The translations under genes were made by a program, and so were the position numbers. Under the pieces are notes generated by a model that made no database searches, was not told the origin of the DNA, and worked only from the letters and a program-made list of their open reading frames with translations. 8,837 bases of DNA from Gammaproteobacteria bacterium (GTDB taxonomy: Bacteria > Pseudomonadota > Gammaproteobacteria > UBA6429 > Thiohalophilaceae): assembly GCA_011052165.1 (NCBI GenBank), contig DRJN01000335.1, positions 1 through 8,837 of the forward strand, given 5' to 3'. Numbering within the stretch: the first letter of the stretch is position 1; each line of letters starts with the position of its first letter. Of the stretch, positions 1 through 6,050 are shown in pieces.

Positions 1-24
1 TTAATCTCTTTGGGTTTAATTCCC

Positions 25-118
25 CGTGGCTTGCCACGAAAAACAGTAGGATGGGTAGAGCGAAGCGAAACCCATCAGTACGTTACAGATTAATACCCCG
101 CCCGCTTGCGGCGGGGTA
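25..118. repeat. Cluster of three short palindromes
   Basis: Three separate inverted repeats lie in the gene-free left edge. CGTGGC/GCCACG (25-30 and 33-38) has a 2-nt loop. GATGGGT/ACCCATC (50-56 and 70-76) encloses an AGCGAAGCGA-type loop, a form I recall as a common dispersed intergenic palindrome in gammaproteobacteria. TACCCCGCC/GGCGGGGTA (94-102 and 110-118) is a perfect 9-bp stem. None is followed by a T run on either strand, so they look like REP-like intergenic repeats rather than intrinsic terminators. I see no convincing gene between 1 and 490. Confidence 0.55.
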
Positions 119-299
119 GTTTGTACGGAATGAGAAAATCTGAACGACCTGTTAATGCCGTTCCCCCGAGAACCAGGAGATATTCAATCAAGTGGGGAAA
201 ATAAAAATGAAAAAAACAGCGCCCGCAATAAACTCTTTATTTCAGCTTGAACTGTTTACAATGGCCGCTATCAAGTCGGACATTAATCTGTTGGGGCGG

Positions 300-401
300 G
301 GTATCAATCGTTACAGAAGTATCCGCATGTATTTTATCCCCTCACCCCAACCCTCTCCCGGAGGGAGAGGGGGCTATGATGCAAATACTGTTGCAACGAT
401 T
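300..401 (-). repeat. Palindromic MITE-like repeat, copy 1 (inverted relative to copies 2 and 3)
   Basis: The core is 306-401 (96 bp). Its reverse complement matches copy 2 at 7182-7277 almost base for base; the differences are concentrated in the left terminal arm (306-328). The outer GGTATC at 300-305 is also shared with copy 2 (GATACC at 7278-7283), so the true end may lie there. The ends are imperfect inverted repeats of about 22 bp (AATCGTTRCA...). The centre has a perfect 9-bp hairpin, CCCTCTCCC (351-359) with GGGAGAGGG (363-371). C-runs at 338-341, 345-348, 351-353 and 357-359 form a G-quadruplex motif on the minus strand. No transposase is present. Confidence 0.85.
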
Positions 402-439
402 AAATCAGTACGATGTTCCGGAAAAAGCAGATACAGGAT

Positions 440-488
440 ACAAGGAGCAAGATACACGGTAACACATTTCTTCTATCTTGCCCCTTGT
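440..488. repeat. 15-bp inverted repeat downstream of dsrE2
   Basis: ACAAGGAGCAAGATA (440-454) pairs with TATCTTGCCCCTTGT (474-488) with one mismatch across a 19-nt loop. It starts about 10 bases beyond the dsrE2 stop codon on the minus strand. A transcript leaving dsrE2 would fold here, which could protect its 3' end or weakly terminate it. There is no T run after the stem, so it is not a classical intrinsic terminator. It may instead be another dispersed repeat. Confidence 0.5.
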
Positions 489-497
489 CTCTGTTGT

Positions 498-977
498 TTA
501 GATATAGAGTGTTATATCGGCATCACCGGCAAACTCAAAGAAGGTCGCGGCGCCACCAAACTCAATGCCATCAATAAATTCAGATGGATTCATGTCAAAC
601 AAATCCACGGTCATTTGACAGGCGACCATTCTGACTTCCGCTTCAATACATAGATCGCGCAACTCTTCCAGGCTGGCAACACCCTTGGATTTCATCTTTT
701 GCTTCATCATCATGGTCATGACGCTTTGCATACCAGGAATAGCCGTCCCCAGAACCGGAAACCATTTATCCATTCCCATTGGCATGGGCATACCGGGGTT
801 GCCCAGCGGGCTAACCTTGAGGTTTAGTTTTTTCTTCAGCATCTGCAAGCCGTAGAAAGTGAAAAATATTTCCACATCATAGCCTAGAGCCGCAGCCGTC
901 GAACTCAAAATCAGCGGGGGATAGGCCCAGTCAAGAGTGCCTTTGGTAGCGATAATCGCAAGTTTTTTCTCGGACAT
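498..977 (-). CDS. dsrE2: DsrE2-family sulfurtransferase (DsrE/DsrF-like)
   Basis: This 159-residue protein matches the DsrE2 group of the DsrE/F superfamily, cytoplasmic or membrane-associated persulfide carriers that work with TusA and a rhodanese in sulfur oxidisers. It opens with a beta-strand and KGTLDWAYPPLILSSTAAA, typical of the fold. The middle (residues 61-95) is methionine-rich, with ten Met in the NPGMPMPMGMD...PGMQSVMTMMMKQKM stretch, as I recall for the family. Cysteines are at 110 and 120; Cys120 in the MVACQMTVDLF motif is the expected persulfide-carrying residue. The start has AGAGG about six bases upstream. It lies 83 bp after tusA on the same strand, with a stem-loop between, and is the last gene of this set. 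Identification is firm at family level; the partner role is inferred from family and order. Confidence 0.88.
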   Translation of the reverse strand: MSEKKLAIIATKGTLDWAYPPLILSSTAAALGYDVEIFFTFYGLQMLKKKLNLKVSPLGNPGMPMPMGMDKWFPVLGTAIPGMQSVMTMMMKQKMKSKGVASLEELRDLCIEAEVRMVACQMTVDLFDMNPSEFIDGIEFGGAATFFEFAGDADITLYI

Positions 978-997
978 ACTTCACACCTCTTAAAACT

Positions 998-1025
998 GAC
1001 AACAGCCTCACAAGAGGCTGCTGTC
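998..1025 (-). promoter_or_regulatory. Stem-loop between tusA and dsrE2
   Basis: GACA-a-CAGCCTC, loop ACAA, GAGGCTG-c-TGTC: a 7-bp perfect stem extended by 4 bp past one mismatch. It lies in the 83-bp spacer of the tusA-dsrE2 unit. On the minus strand it is followed by AGTTTTAAG, only four T, so it may be a partial attenuator or an RNA-stability element that keeps tusA mRNA more abundant than dsrE2. The function is inferred. Confidence 0.55.
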
Positions 1026-1060
1026 GAGTACAACAATAAGAACACCGGAGTTTAAAAAAT

Positions 1061-1291
1061 TTAGTTCTTCTTGATAAGAAAAGTAAACTTGCCGCCTTCT
1101 TCATTGGACTCTACCAGATCGTTCCCGGTCTGTTTCGCAAAGGCTTCAAAATCTTTCACTGAACCGGGATCAGTGGCGATGATATGCAGCACCTGACCAG
1201 CGGTCATGCCGTTCAGTGCTTTCTTCGCACGCAAAATTGGAAGGGGGCAGTTCAAACCGGTTGCATCCAGTTCTTGATCGAAATTGGCCAT
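1061..1291 (-). CDS. tusA: TusA-family sulfur carrier protein
   Basis: A 76-residue protein of normal TusA length. The diagnostic CPxP motif is in LDATGLNCPLPILRAKKAL, giving Cys15 as the persulfide-carrying residue. It is followed by the usual GQVLHIIATDPGSVKDFEAFAKQTGN region and a beta-rich C-terminus ending FTFLIKKN. TusA accepts sulfane sulfur from a rhodanese and passes it on in the cytoplasm; in dissimilatory sulfur oxidisers it feeds DsrEFH/DsrC or the sHdr system, and elsewhere tRNA thiolation. The genes on either side, rhd and dsrE2, favour the dissimilatory role. The start has a strong GAGGAG eight bases upstream, and a sigma70-like promoter lies at 1363-1391. Family assignment is secure. 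Confidence 0.95.
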   Translation of the reverse strand: MANFDQELDATGLNCPLPILRAKKALNGMTAGQVLHIIATDPGSVKDFEAFAKQTGNDLVESNEEGGKFTFLIKKN

Positions 1292-1611
1292 TAATTTCTC
1301 CTCATCTAAACAACGTTTAACGAAATAAACTTTAGTTTTCTAAATTAGCAATCAAGCTAACACTTATATGTCATGTCGTTATAGATCTCAACTCTTTTCA
1401 CTTTCTCACAGCAGTGGTTTAGCCTGACTCAAACATGGAGCAAAATCAGCCCCCGACTGAGCCAAAACTCAGAGCGCACTAGAAATAATCAGCTCAAATT
1501 ACTGATATTATGTGAAAAACAATTAAATTAAAGCTGATTTTTCAAGATATATAACGGCACTATTAAACCGCACTTTCAGGGAAAAGTCATGTCACATTTT
1601 TGTCTCGCCAT
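1292..1611 (-). other. 320-bp gene-free gap between rhd and tusA
   Basis: AT-rich intergenic DNA with no supportable ORF. It contains the tusA promoter (1363-1391), the tusA leader and a few short self-complementary stretches such as CTGAG/CTCAG near 1457-1472. I see no recognisable riboswitch or small RNA. Confidence 0.5.
1363..1391 (-). promoter_or_regulatory. Sigma70-like promoter for tusA-dsrE2
   Basis: Read on the minus strand, TTGAGA (1391-1386) and TATAAG (1368-1363) are separated by exactly 17 bases. Each hexamer matches the consensus at five of six positions. Transcription would start near 1356, leaving a leader of about 65 nt before the tusA ATG at 1291. It makes tusA-dsrE2 expressible independently of rhd. 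Confidence 0.65.
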
Positions 1612-1620
1612 TCAGGCGAG
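1604..1620 (-). promoter_or_regulatory. Small hairpin overlapping the rhd stop codon
   Basis: CTCGCC and GGCGAG form a perfect 6-bp stem with a 5-nt loop that includes the rhd TGA stop. On the minus strand it is followed by ACAAAAATG rather than a T run, so it is not a convincing intrinsic terminator. It may mark the 3' end of the rhd message. Confidence 0.3.
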
Positions 1621-1932
1621 CTGCAAACCGCTTTGCATCCAGGCATAAATCCCCCCACGGAGGTTATGCACATGTTTGAATCCATTTTCCAGAAACCAGG
1701 CACAGATCTGCGCAGAACGACCCCCCGCCTGGCAATAAAAAATCAGGGTCTTATTCCGGTCCAGTCCATTCATTTTCCCGGCCAGAGTATGGGCAGGTAA
1801 ATTTTCAGATCCGGGGATAGCTCCCTGGTCATACTCCCCCGTATCCCGAATATCGATCAGTTTTATCCTGGTATTATCTTCTTCAAGCATATTAAATAAA
1901 TCAGCGACTTCAATTTCCATAAACACGCGCAT
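1612..1932 (-). CDS. rhd: Single-domain rhodanese-like sulfurtransferase
   Basis: A 106-residue single rhodanese domain. Family landmarks are IKLIDIRDTGEYDQGAIPGSENLP, the active-site loop CQAGGRS (Cys67, preceded by LIFY), and C-terminal HNLRGGIYAWMQSGLQL. It lacks a signal peptide and is probably cytoplasmic. Rhodaneses move sulfane sulfur from donors to acceptors; the rhd-tusA-dsrE2 order is that described for Allochromatium and relatives, where Rhd loads TusA. I start at the ATG at 1932, which has GGAG seven bases upstream. An in-frame ATG at 1977 adds 15 residues with no ribosome-binding site and unlike rhodanese sequence; ATG 1920 has no clear site. It is divergent from bepA and 320 bp from tusA, so co-transcription with tusA is uncertain. 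Confidence 0.9.
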   Translation of the reverse strand: MRVFMEIEVADLFNMLEEDNTRIKLIDIRDTGEYDQGAIPGSENLPAHTLAGKMNGLDRNKTLIFYCQAGGRSAQICAWFLENGFKHVHNLRGGIYAWMQSGLQLA

Positions 1933-2154
1933 ATTCGTACTCCATCCGTAAAATAAATAATTTTCTCTATAATTCAATAACTTGTATTACCCTTAAGCGC
2001 CTCCAGACTATGGTCACTCACAGGAAGAATAACTTTATTAGCCCCCGACTGATTTCAATAGCCTGGGCAATTCACATCAGGTAGCATGGGTGGGCGAATT
2101 TTTACTGCTTTTGCCTGTCTTTGACCATACCTGATAACCCTAATTGACATCACC

Positions 2155-3633
2155 ATGGCTGGAAGTATCTTCCCTTCTTTTACCACCTCTTTGTGCGCCC
2201 TGCAGCTGATTTTTCTCTCGGCGCTACTCCCCTTCGACTTATCCGCGCAACAAATCAAGCTGCCGGAAATTGGGGGCAGTGGCGCCGCCAGCGTCACACC
2301 GACGGAAGAATACAAGACCGGCCAGGCTGTAGTGCGTAATATCCGCCGGGCGGGAGGTGTGCTGGATGATCCGCTCATCCATGAATACATTAACAACCTC
2401 GGCTATTCCCTCATTGCCAATAGCGACTCGACCATGAAAAATTTTTATTTTTTCATGGTCAACGACAGCCAGATCAACGCCTTTGCCCTGCCCGGCGGTT
2501 TTATCGGCGTCAATTACGGTCTGCTGCTGGCCACCGAATCAGAAAGCGAACTGGCCTCGGTACTCGCCCATGAAATTGCCCACATCACCCAGCGCCATTA
2601 CGCCCGTGCCTTTGAACGAGGCAAAAAAAGCAATATCCCGGCCATGGCGGCCCTGATAGCCGCCATTATTCTTGGGGGCAGAAACTATCAGGTCGGCGAA
2701 GCCGCACTGGCGACCATGACCGCCCGTTCCATCCAGAACAAGCTTGATTTTACCCGCGCCAATGAAAAGGAAGCGGATTACATCGGCATTGGTCTACTCT
2801 CCGCTTCCGGCTACGATCCCTTCGCCATGGCCAATTTTTTTGAAAAGCTGGCCAAAAATTCGAGGCTCTACGGAGAATCAGCGCCCGAATTCCTGCGCAC
2901 CCATCCGGTTACCAAAAACCGCATCGCTGACGCCCGTAATCGCGCGCGCACCATGCCCCGGCATCCACAGAAGAATGAGAAAACCTACCTGCTGATTCGC
3001 AGCCGCCTGCGAGTGCTGACCAGCCATGACAAACGGAAAACCCTGGCCTATTTTCGTAAAAATCTTGCCGCCAAGGAGTACCTGGATCTTGACGCAGAAA
3101 ATTACGGCTACGCCTTGAGCCTCATTGAAAACAAGAAATTCGAGCGTGCCCGCAAAGTACTCAACAGGCTGCTACAAACCGAACCTCATCGTATTGCCTA
3201 CCTCCTGGCACAGGCCAGTCTGGAAACCCATGCTCAGAACTATAAAAAAGCAGAAGATATTTTTAAAAATTCGCTGGCCCTGTACCCCGACAACCTTCCC
3301 TTTACCCAGAACTACGCCCAAATGTTGTTGCAGGCCCATCATTACAAACATGCCCGTCAGATCCTGCGAGACTACCTGCGCACGGATCGTACCGAACCCA
3401 CACTCTATAAATTACTTGCCGAGGCCGAAAACAAGCTCGGGCACAGGGCCGATGCGAATGCCGCAAGAGGGGAATACTATTACCTGAATGGACAACCTCA
3501 TAAAGCTCTGAACCAGCTACAGGATGCACTCAAAACCAAAGGGCTGAGCTTCTACAACAGCGCCAGAATCGAGAGCCGTATCCAGCAAATGCGCCAGAAT
3601 CTGGCTTTATTGAACGAAATATTAAAAAAATAA
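2155..3633 (+). CDS. bepA: BepA-like periplasmic M48 metalloprotease with TPR domain
   Basis: A 492-residue protein, close to E. coli BepA (YfgC). An N-terminal signal peptide (hydrophobic LQLIFLSALL, likely cut after FDLSA around residue 31) is followed by an M48 protease domain and a C-terminal half of TPR-like helical repeats (roughly 280-485). The zinc motif HEIAH is at 139-143, the third ligand is Glu204 in NEKEAD, and His250 in FLRTHP matches the fourth, regulatory histidine of BepA. The family assists LptD/outer-membrane protein assembly by the BAM complex and degrades stalled substrates. In-frame stops upstream leave the ATG at 2155 as the first plausible start, although its ribosome-binding site is weak. 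The neighbours are sulfur genes on the opposite strand or far downstream, so this is probably an independent unit. Confidence 0.93.
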   Translation: MAGSIFPSFTTSLCALQLIFLSALLPFDLSAQQIKLPEIGGSGAASVTPTEEYKTGQAVVRNIRRAGGVLDDPLIHEYINNLGYSLIANSDSTMKNFYFFMVNDSQINAFALPGGFIGVNYGLLLATESESELASVLAHEIAHITQRHYARAFERGKKSNIPAMAALIAAIILGGRNYQVGEAALATMTARSIQNKLDFTRANEKEADYIGIGLLSASGYDPFAMANFFEKLAKNSRLYGESAPEFLRTHPVTKNRIADARNRARTMPRHPQKNEKTYLLIRSRLRVLTSHDKRKTLAYFRKNLAAKEYLDLDAENYGYALSLIENKKFERARKVLNRLLQTEPHRIAYLLAQASLETHAQNYKKAEDIFKNSLALYPDNLPFTQNYAQMLLQAHHYKHARQILRDYLRTDRTEPTLYKLLAEAENKLGHRADANAARGEYYYLNGQPHKALNQLQDALKTKGLSFYNSARIESRIQQMRQNLALLNEILKK

Positions 3634-3694
3634 CCTCCGCTGGCATTTTAATGATATTCTTTTGAACCATAGGGTCTAAACAGGCGCTCCAAAT

Positions 3695-3755
3695 ACTAGT
3701 GTAGTGTCCTGAATAGTATGTCTTAATAGGCATACTATTCAGGACACTGAACTAG
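3695..3755. repeat. Perfect 18-bp palindrome flanked by ACTAG direct repeats
   Basis: AGTGTCCTGAATAGTATG (3703-3720) is the exact reverse complement of 3731-3748, with a 10-nt loop. ACTAG occurs immediately outside on both sides (3695-3699 and 3751-3755), which would fit a target-site duplication around a 51-bp mobile palindrome. No T run follows, so it is a poor intrinsic terminator, although it lies 62 bp after the bepA stop and could still end that transcript. It might also be paired ends of a decayed insertion sequence. Confidence 0.75.
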
Positions 3756-3764
3756 GTCACGGGT

Positions 3765-3923
3765 GGATTTCCGCGTTCGTGGTGAGGCTCTTTAGCTTCG
3801 CTCGCGAGAGTCTTGTCGAACCATGGATGTGGAAATCTGCTTCTCCTTCGACAAGGCTCTCCTGAGCAAAGCCGAAGGGCTTCCTTCGATGAACTTCCTT
3901 CGACAAGCTCAGGAGGAACGGTA
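3765..3923. repeat. Mosaic of degenerate dispersed repeats
   Basis: This gene-free patch has three copies of the CTTCGACAAG word: inverted as CTTGTCGAA at 3812-3820, and direct at 3846-3855 and 3898-3907. The last continues into GCTCAGGAGGAACGG, a form I recall as a very common dispersed intergenic repeat in proteobacteria. GGATTTCCGC near 3765 and GGAAATCTGC near 3831 are also near-inverted copies. Short ORFs crossing it are translated repeat. From here to about 4090 I see no gene; a TTGACA at 3992-3997 lacks a good -10 partner. Confidence 0.6.
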
Positions 3924-4171
3924 ATTCCTGAAGTGAACGGGTATTGGGAACCGCTATTTATATTAGCAACAACTAATAAGCAATGGAGGGCTTGACAATG
4001 ATGCCTCTCATGCGTCATCTTTACACGACGGTAGCAAAATGAAATTAAAAACCGCTAGCGAAAATAAAAATAAACAATTGCTTCTCCGGCAGTTTTAGAA
4101 TGGAAAACCAAGTTCTAGAAATTTCAACTTTTGTATATATTTTTAATTACAAAATGCGGAGGAGTCTGGCC

Positions 4172-4318
4172 ATGGCCAATAAAAATTGTCAACATCTGCT
4201 CAGTAAAAATAACCCTTATACATTTGTGTCTGCGGGGATCGTTGATCGCAGCATTATACTTGCCCTGTTTTCGCTGGTATTACTCAGCTGGTTTATTAAT
4301 AGCTTTCTGATCGTATGA
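4172..4318 (+). CDS. Small single-span membrane protein upstream of soxX, function unknown
   Basis: A predicted 48-residue protein beginning MANKNCQHLLSKNNPYTF and ending SFLIV. I do not recognise its family. The N-terminal half is polar with one cysteine (Cys6). Residues ~30-48 (SIILALFSLVLLSWFINSFL) form one clear membrane segment at the extreme C-terminus, so it resembles a tail-anchored or single-span small protein. The ATG at 4172 is chosen because GGAGGAG stands eight bases upstream, among the best ribosome-binding sites in the window; an in-frame ATG at 4100 has none and would add low-complexity residues. It is on the soxX strand but 292 bp upstream, so operon membership is doubtful. 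Strong initiation site plus hydrophobic segment make coding likely, but there is no homology support. Confidence 0.6.
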   Translation: MANKNCQHLLSKNNPYTFVSAGIVDRSIILALFSLVLLSWFINSFLIV

Positions 4319-4382
4319 ATGCATCGAGCAATACCATTCAGATACCAACATAGCTAAAACTGTGAACCGAATGCAATAAAAT

Positions 4383-4412
4383 TTAGTTTACTCGGAATAT
4401 ACTGTCTATAAT
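4383..4412 (+). promoter_or_regulatory. Candidate promoter upstream of soxX (weak -35)
   Basis: A perfect TATAAT at 4407-4412 stands in the 292-bp gap before soxX, but the best -35 (TTAGTT, 18-bp spacing) is poor. A second -10-like TATACT occurs at 4479-4484, also without a good -35. A promoter with a poor -35 often needs an activator, which would fit sulfur-inducible sox expression, but no operator is recognised. The rest of 4319-4610 shows no gene. Confidence 0.3.
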
Positions 4413-4610
4413 GATCGTCTATCAATGAGCAAGAACAGGGCAGACATACTTAATTACTGAACTTGATGACAGGTATTCTATACTGAAGTAAATTTAAGGC
4501 TCGACAGGATGGCCGACTAAAGCCTGGCAGTAGTACTAAAATATGATCTTTAGCCATAATAGTTTAATTACAGACTAAACCAACACTTCCATTACCACGA
4601 GGAGGAAATC

Positions 4611-4982
4611 ATGCGGAAAACCGTTAAACTCGTAATCGCCACCAGTACTGTCGCACTATTGCTGGGTAGCATGGCACTTGTACCAAAAGTTGCCTCTGCT
4701 GACGAAGCCACCCTTGTCACACAAGGCAAAAAAATCGCCGAAAATCGCAAGGAGGGGAACTGCTTCGCCTGCCATAGCTATAAAGGGGCCTATCTGCCCG
4801 GCAATGTCGGCCCACCACTCGTTAACATAAAAACCCGTTTTCCCGACGAGGCCAAGTTACGCGCCCAGATATGGGATGCCACCAAAGCAAATCCGAATAC
4901 CATGATGCCGCCTTTTGGCCGACATGAAATCCTGTCTAACAAAGAAATCGATGCGGTTACCGCATGGGTCTATACGCTTTAG
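4611..4982 (+). CDS. soxX: SoxX, monohaem c-type cytochrome subunit of SoxXA
   Basis: A 123-residue protein with a Sec signal peptide (MRKTVKLVIATSTVALLLGS..., likely cut after VASA at residue 30) and one cytochrome c domain. The haem is bound by CFACH (Cys51, Cys54, His55). NVGPPL follows the site as in class I cytochromes, and the distal ligand should be in NTMMPPFGRHEIL (Met98 or Met99). The C-terminal helix IDAVTAWVYTL is typical SoxX. With SoxA it forms the periplasmic thiol-oxidising cytochrome that conjugates thiosulfate to SoxY. GAGGAGG sits just upstream of the ATG. It opens the soxX-Y-Z-A cluster, 165 bp from soxY with a strong hairpin between, so the stoichiometry of soxX to soxYZA may be uneven. 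Confidence 0.95.
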   Translation: MRKTVKLVIATSTVALLLGSMALVPKVASADEATLVTQGKKIAENRKEGNCFACHSYKGAYLPGNVGPPLVNIKTRFPDEAKLRAQIWDATKANPNTMMPPFGRHEILSNKEIDAVTAWVYTL

Positions 4983-5043
4983 TACCTTAGGAATAATGGT
5001 TTGTGTATTTTGCAGAAAAATTATTTCATAAAGGGACTTATTA

Positions 5044-5067
5044 CCCCCCCTTCCCCCAAAGGGGGGG
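5044..5067. promoter_or_regulatory. C7/G7 hairpin between soxX and soxY
   Basis: Seven C (5044-5050) and seven G (5061-5067) pair around TTCCCCCAAA, giving a very stable stem. On the plus strand ACTAAAAAG follows, with no T run, so it is not a standard terminator; it may stabilise the soxX message or stall transcription into soxYZA. The homopolymer tracts could also vary in length by replication slippage. Such C/G-run palindromes also occur as dispersed intergenic repeats. Confidence 0.5.
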
Positions 5068-5147
5068 ACTAAAAAGAGTCCGGTTCATATTTTCGCAGCC
5101 TAAAATACACGTATATAACGATTAACCACACTATCTGGAGATAACGA

Positions 5148-5615
5148 ATGCAACGTCGATCATTTCTGAAAAGCACGCTGGCTGGTTCGGCCATCGCTGT
5201 CGCCGTAGGCGCCGGTCTGCTGCAACCCCGTATGGTACTTGCCGCCGCCTGGCCCAAGTCCGCGTTTAAAGCCAAAACCGCCCAGGACGCCATGAGCAGC
5301 CTGTATGGCTCCGCCGCATCCATGCCCAGCAGCGAGATCACCATCAAGGCCCCCGATATCGCCGAAAACGGCGCCGTCGTTCCCGTCGCGATTCACACCA
5401 CCTTGAGCAACGTCACGAATATCGGCATCATCGCCGAGAAAAATCCCCTGCCCATGTCCGCCAACTTTGAAATGGCGCCCAACGCCAAGGGCTATGTTTC
5501 TACTCGCATCAAGATGGCCAAGACGTCCAGTATCATCGCAATAGTCGTCGCCGGCGGCAAAACCTATAGCGCCCGCAAGGAAGTCAAGGTCACCATCGGC
5601 GGCTGTGGCGGCTAA
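5148..5615 (+). CDS. soxY: SoxY, sulfur-carrying subunit of SoxYZ
   Basis: A 155-residue SoxY of normal length. It begins with a twin-arginine signal: RRSFLK at residues 3-8, a hydrophobic stretch AGSAIAVAVGAGLL, and probable cleavage in VLAAAW near residue 33. It is thus exported folded, carrying SoxZ. The C-terminus is the diagnostic swinging arm GGCGG (151-155), where Cys153 carries the sulfur intermediates of thiosulfate oxidation. The body has the Ig-like beta fold with VPVAIHTTL and NPLPMSANFEM strands. The ATG at 5148 has GGAG eight bases upstream. It is followed after 64 bp by soxZ. Family, location and active residue are all directly visible. Confidence 0.97.
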   Translation: MQRRSFLKSTLAGSAIAVAVGAGLLQPRMVLAAAWPKSAFKAKTAQDAMSSLYGSAASMPSSEITIKAPDIAENGAVVPVAIHTTLSNVTNIGIIAEKNPLPMSANFEMAPNAKGYVSTRIKMAKTSSIIAIVVAGGKTYSARKEVKVTIGGCGG

Positions 5616-5679
5616 TGAAAGATCTTTTCATCCATCCACCCTGTGCCAGACAAAATAGCATTTTTTAGAGGAACCACTC

Positions 5680-5997
5680 ATGGCTAAATCCACCATTCGC
5701 GCCCGCGCCCGTCTCAAAGGCGATATCACCACAGTCAAAACCTTGATTACCCACAGAATGGACAGCGGGCGAATCAAAAACAAGAAAACCGGCAAGCTCA
5801 TCCCTATTTACTTTATTAAGGAAGTCACCTGCCAGCATAATGGCAAAACCACCGTGCTCGCACAGTGGGGACCGACGATCTCTAAAAACCCCTATCTCTC
5901 CTACCAATTCACCGGCGGCGCTCGTGGCGATACTATCAGCATCAGCTGGCTCGATAACGAAGGTGGGAAGGATTCCTATTCGCTCAAAGTTAAATAG
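5680..5997 (+). CDS. soxZ: SoxZ, partner subunit of SoxYZ
   Basis: A 105-residue protein without its own signal peptide, as expected because SoxZ rides out of the cell with Tat-exported SoxY. Family features are KGDITTVKTLITHRMDSG near the N-terminus, FIKEVTCQHNGKTV-like central strands, and the C-terminal SKNPYLSYQFTGG...DTISISWLDNEG block that packs against SoxY. SoxZ presents the SoxY swinging arm to SoxXA, SoxB and SoxCD. GAGGAA lies close upstream of the ATG. It lies 64 bp after soxY and 53 bp before soxA on the same strand, so the three are almost certainly co-transcribed. No unusual residue or truncation is seen. Confidence 0.96.
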   Translation: MAKSTIRARARLKGDITTVKTLITHRMDSGRIKNKKTGKLIPIYFIKEVTCQHNGKTTVLAQWGPTISKNPYLSYQFTGGARGDTISISWLDNEGGKDSYSLKVK

Positions 5998-6050
5998 CTT
6001 CAAATTCACACTGATCTATATCTGATTGCAGGATGACAGGAGTTTTCATA

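Noticed and set aside
192..653. Open frames at 192-653 and 247-462 (plus strand)
   Set aside because: They run through repeat copy 1 and into antisense dsrE2. Their PSPQPSPGGRGG and SPHPNPLPEGEG segments are translations of the repeat, and no convincing ribosome-binding site or domain is present.
1933..1977. Longer rhodanese beginning at 1977
   Set aside because: No ribosome-binding site precedes it, and the extra 15 residues do not resemble a rhodanese N-terminus or a signal peptide.
3703..3748. Intrinsic terminator for bepA
   Set aside because: The stem is perfect but no T run follows on either strand, so I list it as a palindromic repeat.
3752..4018. Short frames on both strands in the bepA-soxX gap
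   Set aside because: They consist of the CTTCGACAAG-type repeat mosaic, with no ribosome-binding site and no recognisable protein.
3986..4021. Promoter from the perfect TTGACA at 3992-3997
   Set aside because: No acceptable -10 occurs at 16-18 bp; the best hexamer (CATCTT) matches three of six positions.
6033..6050. Upstream ATG start for soxA
   Set aside because: Its ribosome-binding site is too close, and the extension places non-signal residues before the clear MKKLFITLG signal peptide; ATG 6051 has a well-spaced CAGGAG.
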